Assembly (NCBI GenBank): GCA_964641125.1
Contig: CAZXMO010000009.1
Location: 4,985-68,984, forward strand
From: JBKHAJ01 sp964641125
GTDB lineage: Bacteria > Spirochaetota > Spirochaetia > SPDA01 > CAZSGZ01
DNA length: 64,000 nucleotides
Direction: 5' to 3'
The notes beneath the pieces were generated by a model, which was not told the origin of the DNA, did not search any database, and worked only from the letters and a program-made list of their open reading frames with translations. This document shows positions 1 through 7,915 of this stretch, piece by piece (position 1 is the stretch's first letter; every line of letters starts with the position of its first letter). A program made the translations under genes and the position numbers.

Positions 1-677
1 AGGCGGTGCTGTTCGACCTGGACGGGGTTATCGTCTTTACGGATACGTATCACTTTCGTGCGTGGAAGAGGCTTGCCGAAGAGGAGGGGTGGAGGTTTTC
101 CGAAAAGATGAACCATCGCCTGAGGGGGGTGTCCCGAATGGAGTCTTTGGATATCATTCTCGAGGAAAACGATATAGAGGCCGGCCCCGACAGAAAGCGG
201 GAGTGGGCCGAGCGAAAGAACCGGTACTACGCCGATTCCCTAAAAGAGCTCGGCAGGGGTGATGTCCTTCCCGGGGCTCTGGAAACAGTGGAGCTCTTAA
301 AAAACGAAGGATTTAGGACCGCCCTGTGCTCGTCGAGCAGGAACGCCGAAACCGTTCTCAATGCTTTAGGTATAACCGAACTCTTCGAAGCATTGGTTAC
401 AGGATGGGACATCGAGAGGACCAAACCTGATCCGCAGATCTTTCTTCTCGCCTCTGAAAAGCTCGTCGTTCCCCCGCCGAACTGCGTCGTCTTCGAAGAC
501 GCCGATTCGGGGATCGAAGCGGCCCGTGCCGCGGGAATGTACGCCGTCGGTGTCGGTGAGCAGGGGCGTCTTCCCGAAGCTGATGTATTGATCACGGAGT
601 ACCGGCCGGCGGAGGTACTCTCACTTGTGCGGGAATTGCCCTATCGAGGGAACAATAAAAAAACCGCCGGCTTATGA
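1..677 (+). CDS. pgmB: Beta-phosphoglucomutase-like HAD hydrolase (5' partial)
   Basis: HAD-superfamily phosphatase/phosphomutase. The nucleophile motif DLDGV lies at the extreme N-terminus and is followed by the beta-PGM signature TDTYHFRAW. Later motifs are CSSSRN (motif II), TKPDPQIF (motif III Lys) and FEDADSGIEAA (motif IV acids). The family interconverts beta-glucose-1-phosphate and glucose-6-phosphate in maltose/trehalose breakdown in the cytoplasm. The frame is open to the window edge (codon 3-5 reads Ala before Val-Leu-Phe-Asp), so the true start is probably a few codons upstream and the GTG at 6 is unlikely to be used. The stop lies inside a hairpin that serves the convergent MCP gene as terminator. 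The exact substrate is inferred from the motif. Confidence 0.85.
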   Translation, partial: AVLFDLDGVIVFTDTYHFRAWKRLAEEEGWRFSEKMNHRLRGVSRMESLDIILEENDIEAGPDRKREWAERKNRYYADSLKELGRGDVLPGALETVELLKNEGFRTALCSSSRNAETVLNALGITELFEALVTGWDIERTKPDPQIFLLASEKLVVPPPNCVVFEDADSGIEAARAAGMYAVGVGEQGRLPEADVLITEYRPAEVLSLVRELPYRGNNKKTAGL

Positions 678-684
678 CCGGCGG
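657..684 (-). terminator. Rho-independent terminator of the MCP gene
   Basis: CCGCCGG (664-670) pairs with CCGGCGG (678-684) around a 7-nt loop. Read on the minus strand it is followed by seven U (A657-A663). It sits 26 nt beyond the MCP stop and overlaps the last codons of the convergent HAD gene. Confidence 0.8.
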
Positions 685-709
685 CTCTCTTCGCTGCGGG
701 GGCATCTGA

Positions 710-2710
710 TCAGAAGACCTCGCTTATCTCCCTGTCGTCGTCCGATTCGGCGGGAACGATCTCCCGCTTTTCTTCGATTTGCTGTTGAGCTTGCTGCTGC
801 CGGTCCGTCTGACCGCCCTGGCCGCCGGCTTTCCTTTCCCGCTTTTTCGCTTCGATTCGGGCGACCGGAGCGCTTTCCCTGTCGCTCTCGTGGACGGTGA
901 AGAAACCGACGGTGCTCTCCATCTCCGAGGCCTGGCTGGTGAGCTCCTCAGAGAGGGAGGCGAGCTCTTCCGCCGCGGAGGCGTTCTGCTGGATGACCAT
1001 GTCGAGCTGGCTCAAGGCGCTGTTGATCTGGTCGGCGCCGGTGTTCTGTTCCCGGCTCGCCGCGCTTATTTCCTGAACCAAGTCGGCGGTCCTGCGTATT
1101 TCCGGGACTAAGCTCCCGAGCATTTCCCCGGCCCGTTCGGCGGCGGTAACCGTGGATGAGGAGAGCTCGCCGATCTCGCCGGCGGCGTCCTTGCTCCGGG
1201 CGGCGAGTTTGCCGACCTCCGCGGCGACGACGGCGAATCCCTTGCCGTGCTCTCCGGCCCGCGCCGCCTCGATAGAGGCGTTTAGGGAGAGCATGTTGGT
1301 CTGCCGGGAGATCTCTTCTATGATCCCGATCTTTTCGGCGATCTGCTTGATCGCTTCCACCGCCTGGTTGACCTCGGTACCGCTCTGCTCGGCCTGCTGG
1401 GCCGCGTTTAGTGCGATCTTTTCGGTCTCCGTGGCGTTGTCGGCGTTCTGGCTTATGTTGGACTTCATCTCTTCCATGGACGAAGAAACCTCTTCCACCG
1501 AGGACGCCTGTTCGGTGGCCCCCTGAGAGAGCTGCTCCGAGGCCGAGCTCATCTGATGGCTCCCCGAGCTCACCTGATCGGAGGCGGTCTGGATGTCTCC
1601 GACGATCCGCTGGAGGTTATTGATCATGTTGCGAAGCGCCGCGGCGAGCTCACCGACTTCGTCGTTTTGCTTGTGCTCGAAGGAAACCGTCAAATCTCCT
1701 TCCGCGACCTTTCCCGCGAAGGTGACCGCCCTGCGCAGGGGCTGGGAAATGCTCCGGGCGAAGAATATGAACAGGAGCATCGCCACCACGAAGGCGGCCA
1801 CGCCGATGATCAGTACTAAGTTCCGTACCGCGAAGACCGCGGCTAAGAATTCGCTGTCCGGAAGATTGAGTATTACGTCCCATCCGGTGGTGGGGACGGC
1901 GGAGAACCCCGCGGTCTTGTCGATCCCGGTGAAGACGTAGCTCTCCACACCCGTCTCGTTCGCGGCGGTACGCCGGGAGATCTCTTCCATTCCGTTGATT
2001 TCCGCAATATTGGTTTCCATGATCAGTGTTTCGTCGGGATGGGCTATGACGAGGCCGTCGGAATCGGACAGGAAGGCATAGCCGGTATCGCCGATGGTGG
2101 CGCTCAAGATAAGGTCCCGCAAGAAACCCAGATTGAGGAGGGTGGCCGTTACTCCGACGATGTTGCCGGTTTCATCGGTCACCGGTGCCGCAATGCCGGT
2201 AAAGAGCTCTCCGGTCACACGGTTGACCGCCGGAGTACCGATATTGGCATTTCCCTCCATGGCGGCGATAAAATAGTCCCGGTCGGGGATTCCTACGCCG
2301 ATGTAATTGTCCGCGGAAGCCGCGACTACGGTCCCTTCGGTATTCATGGCGATGACTGCTTGGTAGTTCTCCCCTAGTCCGGCGGTGGCGTCGAATCTGC
2401 GGAACTTCCGGTTCAAAGCGGTGATCATTTCGGCCGCCGCCTCCTCTCCCGCGGTTTCGACGAGGGAAAGAGCATCGACGGTGGTGTTCCCGATGGATAT
2501 CTCCCTCGCGAGGCGCATCTCCGACTGGAGGACGTCGTTGATTCCTGCGGCGAGCTCCTCGGTCCTGGAGACCAGCTGTTCCTCGGTAGAAGCCTGCAGT
2601 GCCTGGCTTGCCTCGGTTATCGCGAAATACCCGATTGCCCCTAAGGGAAGGATAAGGATGATTGCCCCTATCACTATAAGCTTTCCGCTTATCTTCATAT
2701 TCTTGAACAT
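710..2710 (-). CDS. Methyl-accepting chemotaxis protein with dCache-like sensor
   Basis: Transmembrane chemoreceptor that passes ligand signals to CheA/CheW. A first membrane helix (about residues 9-32) is followed by a ~270-residue extracytoplasmic sensor of dCache type (EGTVVAASADNYIGVG and IGDTGYAFLSDSDGLV are typical strands). A second helix (VLIIGVAAFVVAMLLF), a HAMP domain and a long MA signalling coiled coil follow, with the hairpin tip around EISRQTNMLSLNASIEAARA. The charged, Gln-rich C-terminal tail has no NWETF-type CheR pentapeptide. The start at 2710 is chosen because GGAG (2717-2720) lies 6 nt upstream and the N-terminus is then a clean MCP signal anchor; the frame runs open 43 codons further upstream without homology. 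It is a lone gene divergent from a methyltransferase gene. Confidence 0.93.
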   Translation of the reverse strand: MFKNMKISGKLIVIGAIILILPLGAIGYFAITEASQALQASTEEQLVSRTEELAAGINDVLQSEMRLAREISIGNTTVDALSLVETAGEEAAAEMITALNRKFRRFDATAGLGENYQAVIAMNTEGTVVAASADNYIGVGIPDRDYFIAAMEGNANIGTPAVNRVTGELFTGIAAPVTDETGNIVGVTATLLNLGFLRDLILSATIGDTGYAFLSDSDGLVIAHPDETLIMETNIAEINGMEEISRRTAANETGVESYVFTGIDKTAGFSAVPTTGWDVILNLPDSEFLAAVFAVRNLVLIIGVAAFVVAMLLFIFFARSISQPLRRAVTFAGKVAEGDLTVSFEHKQNDEVGELAAALRNMINNLQRIVGDIQTASDQVSSGSHQMSSASEQLSQGATEQASSVEEVSSSMEEMKSNISQNADNATETEKIALNAAQQAEQSGTEVNQAVEAIKQIAEKIGIIEEISRQTNMLSLNASIEAARAGEHGKGFAVVAAEVGKLAARSKDAAGEIGELSSSTVTAAERAGEMLGSLVPEIRRTADLVQEISAASREQNTGADQINSALSQLDMVIQQNASAAEELASLSEELTSQASEMESTVGFFTVHESDRESAPVARIEAKKRERKAGGQGGQTDRQQQAQQQIEEKREIVPAESDDDREISEVF

Positions 2711-2831
2711 ACCTTGCTCCTTTTTTATTATGCGACGAGAGAGATTCTTAAAGCCTAGTATAAATTTAAAGAAAGGATCAAAAAAATGCAAGCAAATAAG
2801 TGTAAAATCTCTATTTTTTCGGAAACAGCTG

Positions 2832-2840
2832 TGGTACAAT
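2832..2840 (+). promoter_or_regulatory. Extended -10 promoter, probable leaderless start of 2847 gene
   Basis: TGG-TACAAT forms an extended -10 (TGn plus hexamer at 2835-2840). The ATG at 2847 follows after 6 nt with no Shine-Dalgarno sequence, so the transcript start would coincide with the ATG. No convincing -35 box is visible. Confidence 0.5.
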
Positions 2841-2846
2841 TGTAGT

Positions 2847-3548
2847 ATGCGAAGCGATGTGCCGGAAATCTCTCCCGTCCCCCGGACGAAGGAGGAGGCC
2901 AGGCGGAACTATAATCGTTTGGACCGATGGTACGATTTGCTGGAAGGAATGTGGGAGAGGAAGTACCGAAAGGCGGGATTACGGCTGTTGGCTGCGCAGC
3001 CGGGGGAAACACTCCTCGATATCGGCTGCGGGACCGGGGCGGCCCTGATCCCCTTAGCCGAGGCGGCCGGTCCGGACGGGAAGGTGCACGGAATAGATAT
3101 AGCCGAGGAGATGATCGCCGTATCGGCGCGGCGGGCGGACCGCGTGGGCTGTACCGATCGGATAGAATTGGTCCGGGGGGATGCCGCCGAGCTCCCGTGG
3201 AACGGCGACACCTTCGACGCGGTCTTTATGAGCTTTACCTTAGAGCTCTTCGACACTCCCGATATTCCTAGAGTTCTCGAGGAATGCAGGCGTGTTCTCG
3301 AGAAGGAAGGCCGGATCTGTGTGGTAAGTCTCGCTCAAAGGCCGAAACAACGAGAGCCGCTTATGCAGAAACTCTACGAGTGGGGGCACCGGAAGTTTCC
3401 GAAACTTCTCGACTGCAGGCCGATTCCGGCGGAGAGCTTTCTCGAGGAAGCGGGCTTCGAGATCGGGACCCGGGAGGAGTACAGTATGGCGGGACTGCCG
3501 GTGGATGTTGTTCTTGCTTTTCCGAAAAACCTCGACGTGGCGCGCTAA
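2847..3548 (+). CDS. Class I SAM-dependent methyltransferase (UbiE/Methyltransf_11-like)
   Basis: Cytoplasmic methyltransferase of 233 aa with the Rossmann motifs in order: LLDIGCGTGAAL (motif I, SAM-binding glycines), GIDIAEEMI (motif II acid), RGDAAELPW and SFTLELF (motif IV), and EGRICVVSL. The fold and order resemble UbiE/quinone methyltransferases, but no quinone-pathway neighbours are present, so the substrate is unknown. The longer open frame from 2385 runs antisense to the MCP and is rejected. ATG 2847 is preferred because an extended -10 ends 6 nt before it. The TAA stop lies in the target duplication of a 154-bp mobile element. Confidence 0.85.
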   Translation: MRSDVPEISPVPRTKEEARRNYNRLDRWYDLLEGMWERKYRKAGLRLLAAQPGETLLDIGCGTGAALIPLAEAAGPDGKVHGIDIAEEMIAVSARRADRVGCTDRIELVRGDAAELPWNGDTFDAVFMSFTLELFDTPDIPRVLEECRRVLEKEGRICVVSLAQRPKQREPLMQKLYEWGHRKFPKLLDCRPIPAESFLEEAGFEIGTREEYSMAGLPVDVVLAFPKNLDVAR

Positions 3549-3554
3549 AAGGTA

Positions 3555-3708
3555 GAGACTGCCCCCGATCGTGGGGATAGAATTGGTCTAAAACACATGT
3601 GCACAAGGTATTAGCTGAACGTGACTTTATTAAAACAGTGTAGGCTTAGTAATTCAAGCTATCACGGTCAATTGGAGTATTTTTATCCCCACGATCGGGG
3701 GCACTCCT
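3555..3708. mobile_element. 154-bp MITE-like element, copy 1
   Basis: Non-coding, AT-rich element bounded by terminal inverted repeats. The 20-bp core TGCCCCCGATCGTGGGGATA at 3560-3579 is repeated inverted at 3684-3703. It is flanked by a perfect 9-bp direct repeat TAAAAGGTA (3546-3554 and 3709-3717), the expected target-site duplication. Copy 2 at 30859-31012 has exactly the same length and the same ends but a visibly different core. The element holds no ORF, so it would need a transposase in trans. The left TAA of the duplication is the stop codon of the methyltransferase gene. Confidence 0.85.
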
Positions 3709-3724
3709 TAAAAGGTACGAAAAT

Positions 3725-3754
3725 TTGCCTGAAATATCGGTTTATGATTATCTT
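3725..3754 (+). promoter_or_regulatory. Candidate clpB promoter
   Basis: TTGCCT (3725-3730), an 18-bp spacer, and TATCTT (3749-3754). The -10 overlaps the left arm of a large palindrome. The MITE target duplication ends 7 bp upstream of the -35, so the insertion may have removed older upstream control sequences. Confidence 0.4.
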
Positions 3755-3772
3755 ATTCGTGAAATAAGATAA
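3748..3772 (+). promoter_or_regulatory. 25-bp perfect palindrome upstream of clpB (operator or 5' hairpin)
   Basis: Arms TTATCTTATT (3748-3757) and AATAAGATAA (3763-3772) are separated by CGTGA. It overlaps the candidate -10 and transcription start and abuts the Shine-Dalgarno AAGGAG (3771-3776). It is not CIRCE (TTAGCACTC-N9-GAGTGCTAA), so control would be by another repressor or by RNA structure. Confidence 0.6.
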
Positions 3773-3786
3773 GGAGATAACAAAAA

Positions 3787-6384
3787 ATGCGTTTCGATAA
3801 GTTTACCCTGAAGGCCCAGGAGGTCGTTCAGGAGGCGGACAGTTTAGTCGGCAAATATAATCATTCCACTCTCGATGTGGAGCACCTCCTCTACGCTCTG
3901 ACCGAGCAGAAGGAGGGGGTCATCCCGCCGCTCTTAGGACGCCTCGGCGTGGACCGCGGGTGGATCAAAACCGAGCTCGAGGAACTCCTCGAGGGAAAAC
4001 CCAAGGCATACGGTGATACCGTCCAGGTCCAGATGGCCCCGGAGACGGGTAACGTCCTGCGTACCGCCGAGCGGGAGGCGGACAGTCTCAAAGACGAGTA
4101 TGTAAGCACCGAGCACCTCTTTTTGGCGGTTCTCGAGGGTCATTCCGCCGGTGCGGACCTCCTCAAAAACCAGGGGGTGACCCGGGACTCGGTGATGAAG
4201 GCCCTCATGGCGGTGCGGGGTAATCAGCGGGTCACCGACCAGAACCCGGAGAATAAGTATCAGGCCTTGGAACGGTTCTGCCGCGATCTGACCGAGCTCG
4301 CCCGGAAGGAGAAGCTCGACCCGGTCATCGGGCGGGACGAGGAGATCCGCCGTGTCATGCAGGTCCTCTCGAGGCGGACCAAGAACAATCCGGTCCTGAT
4401 AGGCGATCCGGGGGTCGGGAAGACCGCCATAGCCGAGGGGCTCGCCCGGCGGATCGTCTCCGGCGATGTCCCCGACAGCCTCAAGAACAAGAAGCTCCTA
4501 GCCCTCGATCTAGGGGCATTAGTCGCGGGGACCAAATTCCGCGGGGAGTTCGAGGAACGTCTCAAGGCGGTTATCCACGAGATTTCCGAATCGGAGGGGC
4601 AGATAGTCCTCTTCATCGACGAGCTCCATACCTTAGTCGGAGCCGGTGCCGCGGAGGGAGCAATGGACGCCTCGAACCTCTTGAAGCCCGCCCTCGCGAG
4701 GGGCGAGCTTCGGGCCATAGGCGCGACCACCTTAGACGAGTACCGGAAGCACATCGAGAAGGACGCCGCCTTCGAACGGCGCTTTCAGACCGTTTACACC
4801 AAGGAGCCTTCGGTGGAGGATACCATCGCGATCCTCCGGGGTCTACAGGAGCGGTACGAAATCCATCACGGGGTCCGCATCAAAGACGAAGCCTTGATCG
4901 CGGCTGCTACCCTCTCCGACCGCTACATTACCGCCAGGTTCCTCCCGGACAAGGCCATCGACCTGATCGACGAGGCGGCGAGCCGCCTGAAGATGGAGAT
5001 CGAGAGCCAGCCCATCGAGCTCGACAAGATCGAGCGGCGGATCCTCCAGCTCGATATCGAGAAACAGGCGTTGTCCAAGGAGACGGACGAGGCCTCCAAG
5101 GAGCGGTTGGGCAAGATCGAGAAGGAACTCGCCGATCTTCGGTCCCGGCGGGACGCCATGCAGCTCCAGTGGAACAACGAGAAGGGGATCATCGAGAAGA
5201 TCCGGGAACTCAAGCAGAAGCTCGAGGAATATCATATCCGGGAGACCCAGTTCGAACGGGAGGGGAACCTCGCCAAGGCCGCGGAGATCAAGCACGGCCT
5301 CATCCCCCAAACCCAGGCGGAGCTCGAGGCGAAGACCCGGGAGCTCACCGAGCTCCAGGGCGAGTCCCAGCTGTTGAGAGAAGAAGTCAGCGACGAGGAC
5401 ATCGCCCAGGTGGTGAGCAGCTGGACCGGTATTCCCGTCTCCAAGATGCTCAGCTCGGAGATCCAGAAGTACCTGAAGCTCGAGAGTATCCTATCCGAGC
5501 GGGTGGTGGGGCAGGACTACGCCATTACCGCGGTGTCCGATTCGATCCGGAGGAACAAGACCGGCCTCTCCGACGAACATAGGCCCCTCGGCTCGTTTAT
5601 CTTTATCGGTCCCACCGGGGTCGGGAAGACCGAGCTCGCCAAGACTTTAGCGGAGTTCCTCTTCGACGACGAGCGGGCGCTGACGAGGATCGACATGAGT
5701 GAATACATGGAGAAGTTCTCGGTGAGCCGTCTCATCGGGGCGCCTCCCGGTTACGTCGGCTACGACGAGGGGGGGCAGCTAACCGAGGCGGTCAGGCGGA
5801 GGCCCTATTCGGTTATCCTCTTCGACGAGATCGAGAAGGCCCATCCCGATGTGTTCAACATCCTCCTGCAGCTCCTCGACGAGGGGCGACTTACCGACAG
5901 TCAGGGGAGGGTGGTGGATTTTCGGAATACCATCGTCATCATGACGAGCAACCTCGGGAGCGACATAATCCTCCAGGCGGAAGACCTCGACGCGGTCAAG
6001 CCGCAGATCGACGCGTTGTTCAAGCAGACCTTCAAGCCGGAGTTTTTGAACCGGATCGATGAGATTATCACCTTCCGCCGTCTCGGCAGGGAGCAGATCG
6101 AGGGGATCGTCGAAATCCAGCTGAAGTGGCTCGTAAAGAGGCTCGAGGCAAAAAAGATCGACCTCCGGATTACGGAGGACGCCAAAAAGTATCTCGCCGA
6201 GGTCGGATTCGATCCCCAGTTCGGAGCCCGGCCCCTGAAACGGACCATTCAGAACCTGATCCAGAACCCCTTAGCCAAGCTTATGCTCAAAGGGGACGTA
6301 AAAGAGGGGGATACCGTCGAGGTGGTGAAGGGCAAGGACGGCCTCTCCTTCAAGAAGAAGGGCGCCGCGGCTCCGGCGGGTTAA
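3787..6384 (+). CDS. clpB: ATP-dependent protein disaggregase ClpB
   Basis: Hexameric AAA+ disaggregase that, with DnaK/DnaJ, threads aggregated proteins through its pore. At 865 aa it has the usual length. Visible parts are the N-terminal Clp_N repeats (residues 1-150), NBD1 Walker A GDPGVGKTA (about 206) and Walker B LFIDELHTL, the middle coiled-coil domain (about 400-530, rich in E/K/L with ERLGKIEKELADL) that separates ClpB from ClpA/C, NBD2 Walker A GPTGVGKTE (about 608) and Walker B ILFDEIEKAH, pore loop GYVGYDEGG, and sensor-2 GARPLKR. ATG 3787 follows AAGGAG with 10 nt spacing. A palindrome and a MITE lie directly upstream. No dnaK, grpE or hrcA gene is near. Confidence 0.97.
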   Translation: MRFDKFTLKAQEVVQEADSLVGKYNHSTLDVEHLLYALTEQKEGVIPPLLGRLGVDRGWIKTELEELLEGKPKAYGDTVQVQMAPETGNVLRTAEREADSLKDEYVSTEHLFLAVLEGHSAGADLLKNQGVTRDSVMKALMAVRGNQRVTDQNPENKYQALERFCRDLTELARKEKLDPVIGRDEEIRRVMQVLSRRTKNNPVLIGDPGVGKTAIAEGLARRIVSGDVPDSLKNKKLLALDLGALVAGTKFRGEFEERLKAVIHEISESEGQIVLFIDELHTLVGAGAAEGAMDASNLLKPALARGELRAIGATTLDEYRKHIEKDAAFERRFQTVYTKEPSVEDTIAILRGLQERYEIHHGVRIKDEALIAAATLSDRYITARFLPDKAIDLIDEAASRLKMEIESQPIELDKIERRILQLDIEKQALSKETDEASKERLGKIEKELADLRSRRDAMQLQWNNEKGIIEKIRELKQKLEEYHIRETQFEREGNLAKAAEIKHGLIPQTQAELEAKTRELTELQGESQLLREEVSDEDIAQVVSSWTGIPVSKMLSSEIQKYLKLESILSERVVGQDYAITAVSDSIRRNKTGLSDEHRPLGSFIFIGPTGVGKTELAKTLAEFLFDDERALTRIDMSEYMEKFSVSRLIGAPPGYVGYDEGGQLTEAVRRRPYSVILFDEIEKAHPDVFNILLQLLDEGRLTDSQGRVVDFRNTIVIMTSNLGSDIILQAEDLDAVKPQIDALFKQTFKPEFLNRIDEIITFRRLGREQIEGIVEIQLKWLVKRLEAKKIDLRITEDAKKYLAEVGFDPQFGARPLKRTIQNLIQNPLAKLMLKGDVKEGDTVEVVKGKDGLSFKKKGAAAPAG

Positions 6385-6431
6385 GCTCCGGCGGGTTTAG
6401 AAAGGAGCCGCTTGATCTCGGCCGTCCGGCC

Positions 6432-6480
6432 GGTGTCAAGGCGGCTTCTCGTTGACACCCGGCGAGGTATGGGATAGGTT
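6432..6480 (+). promoter_or_regulatory. argH promoter with overlapping inverted repeat
   Basis: TTGACA (6452-6457), 17-bp spacer, TAGGTT (6475-6480), then 6 nt to the argH ATG, predicting a leaderless transcript. The -35 is part of an inverted repeat GGTGTCAA (6432-6439) / TTGACACC (6452-6459), a possible operator or read-through hairpin. Confidence 0.6.
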
Positions 6481-6486
6481 TTCCGG

Positions 6487-7851
6487 ATGGGGAAACTCTG
6501 GCAGAAACACTACACCCTCAACTCGCTGATTGAACGATTTACCGTGGGAGAGGACTATCTCTTGGACCGGAAGCTCGTTCCCGCGGACTGTTTCGGGAGC
6601 CTCGGCCACGCCTCGATGCTTCACGGAAGGGACCTCATCTCCGGCGAAGACTACGAAGCCGTCGCCCGGGGCCTGACCGAAATCGTCGAGCTCGCCGGGA
6701 AGGGGGATTTTCCCATCTCTCCTTCCGACGAAGACTGTCATACCGCCATCGAGAACTATCTAACCGACAAGTTCGGTGAGCCGGGTAAGAGGATCCACAC
6801 CGGGCGGTCCCGAAACGATCAGGTCATGACAGCGCTCAGGCTCTACATCAAGGATTTTCTCCATATCTACATGAAGGAGCTCCTCGACTTGGCGGAAAAC
6901 CTCTTCGATTTCGCCGCGAGGCATGCGGAAGTGCCTATGCCGGGAAGGACCCATATGCAGTCGGGGATGCCCTCGTCGGTGGGGCTGTGGGCGGCGTCGG
7001 TCGGAGAGGCCCTTCTCGACGACTTGGTTTTAGTCGACGCGGCCTACCGCTTGAACGACCGTTCTCCCTTGGGAAGCGCCGCGAGCTACGGGGTTCCGCT
7101 GCCCGTGGACCGGGAGCTCGCGGCACGGAGACTCGGATTCGAATCGATCCAGAACAACGTCTTGAGTGTAGCCAACAGCCGGGGAAAGTCAGAGGCCGCC
7201 GTCCTCGACGCCCTCGATCAGACGGCCCTCACCCTGAGCAAAGCGGCCCAGGATCTGATCCTCTTTTCACTTCCGGAGTTCGGGTATTTTACCCTTCCCG
7301 ACGAGCTCTGCTCCGGCTCGAGCATCATGCCCCAGAAGAAGAACCCCGACGTATTGGAGCTCATCCGGGCCAAGGCCGCGGTCCTCGGCGGGTACGCCTC
7401 CACCGTCAAGGCGACGGTCCGAAACCTCCCCTCCGGATACAACCGGGACTTCCAGGAGACCAAGGGTCCCCTGATGCGGGGCACGGACCTTGCCCTTCTG
7501 TGCGTAGAGGTGATGGATCTGACCTTTTCCAACCTGGGGGTGAACGAACAGCGGCTCATCGACGGCTTTACCCCCGACATCTTCGCCACCGATTACGCCC
7601 TCGAGCTCGTGCGGGAGGGGAAGAGTTTCAGGGACGCCTACCGTGCCGTGGCCGGCGACATCCACAACCTCGAGGGTAGAGAGCCCAAGGAGGCGATCGG
7701 ACGGAGGACCGCTACGGGAACTCCGGGGAATCTCAACCTCGATTTCGGCAGGTCCCAAGCCGCCGATCTGCGGAATGTTCTCGGGGAGCGCGTTTCCCGG
7801 TTAGAGCAGGCTCAGAAGGATCTGTTCGGGTTTTCTTTTTCCCTGTATTGA
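6487..7851 (+). CDS. argH: Argininosuccinate lyase
   Basis: Cleaves argininosuccinate to arginine and fumarate, the last step of arginine synthesis, as a cytoplasmic homotetramer of the fumarase/aspartase superfamily. At 454 aa it matches the family. The signature GSSIMPQKKNPD with its mobile catalytic Ser is at about residues 277-288, and TGRSRNDQV and MPGRTHMQSGMPSS, which form the other active-site regions, are also present. No argG or other arginine gene is adjacent. There is no Shine-Dalgarno sequence before ATG 6487, and a consensus promoter ends 6 nt upstream, so translation is probably leaderless. Confidence 0.95.
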   Translation: MGKLWQKHYTLNSLIERFTVGEDYLLDRKLVPADCFGSLGHASMLHGRDLISGEDYEAVARGLTEIVELAGKGDFPISPSDEDCHTAIENYLTDKFGEPGKRIHTGRSRNDQVMTALRLYIKDFLHIYMKELLDLAENLFDFAARHAEVPMPGRTHMQSGMPSSVGLWAASVGEALLDDLVLVDAAYRLNDRSPLGSAASYGVPLPVDRELAARRLGFESIQNNVLSVANSRGKSEAAVLDALDQTALTLSKAAQDLILFSLPEFGYFTLPDELCSGSSIMPQKKNPDVLELIRAKAAVLGGYASTVKATVRNLPSGYNRDFQETKGPLMRGTDLALLCVEVMDLTFSNLGVNEQRLIDGFTPDIFATDYALELVREGKSFRDAYRAVAGDIHNLEGREPKEAIGRRTATGTPGNLNLDFGRSQAADLRNVLGERVSRLEQAQKDLFGFSFSLY

Positions 7852-7915
7852 CCCGGAAATACGCGATATGTTAGGGTAAGATGATCATACAAAATAATAA
7901 AAAGGTACGCCACGA

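Noticed and set aside
710..740. CheR-binding pentapeptide at the MCP C-terminus
   Set aside because: The protein ends REISEVF, which lacks the Trp and spacing of NWETF-type sequences.
2385..2846. N-terminal extension of the SAM methyltransferase (open frame from 2385)
   Set aside because: It runs antisense through the MCP signal anchor and has no methyltransferase homology; an extended -10 and ATG at 2847 explain the gene.
3684..3710. GCACTC at the MITE end upstream of clpB as a CIRCE element
   Set aside because: The motif belongs to the terminal repeat also found far from heat-shock genes and lacks the TTAG and the N9-spaced partner of CIRCE.
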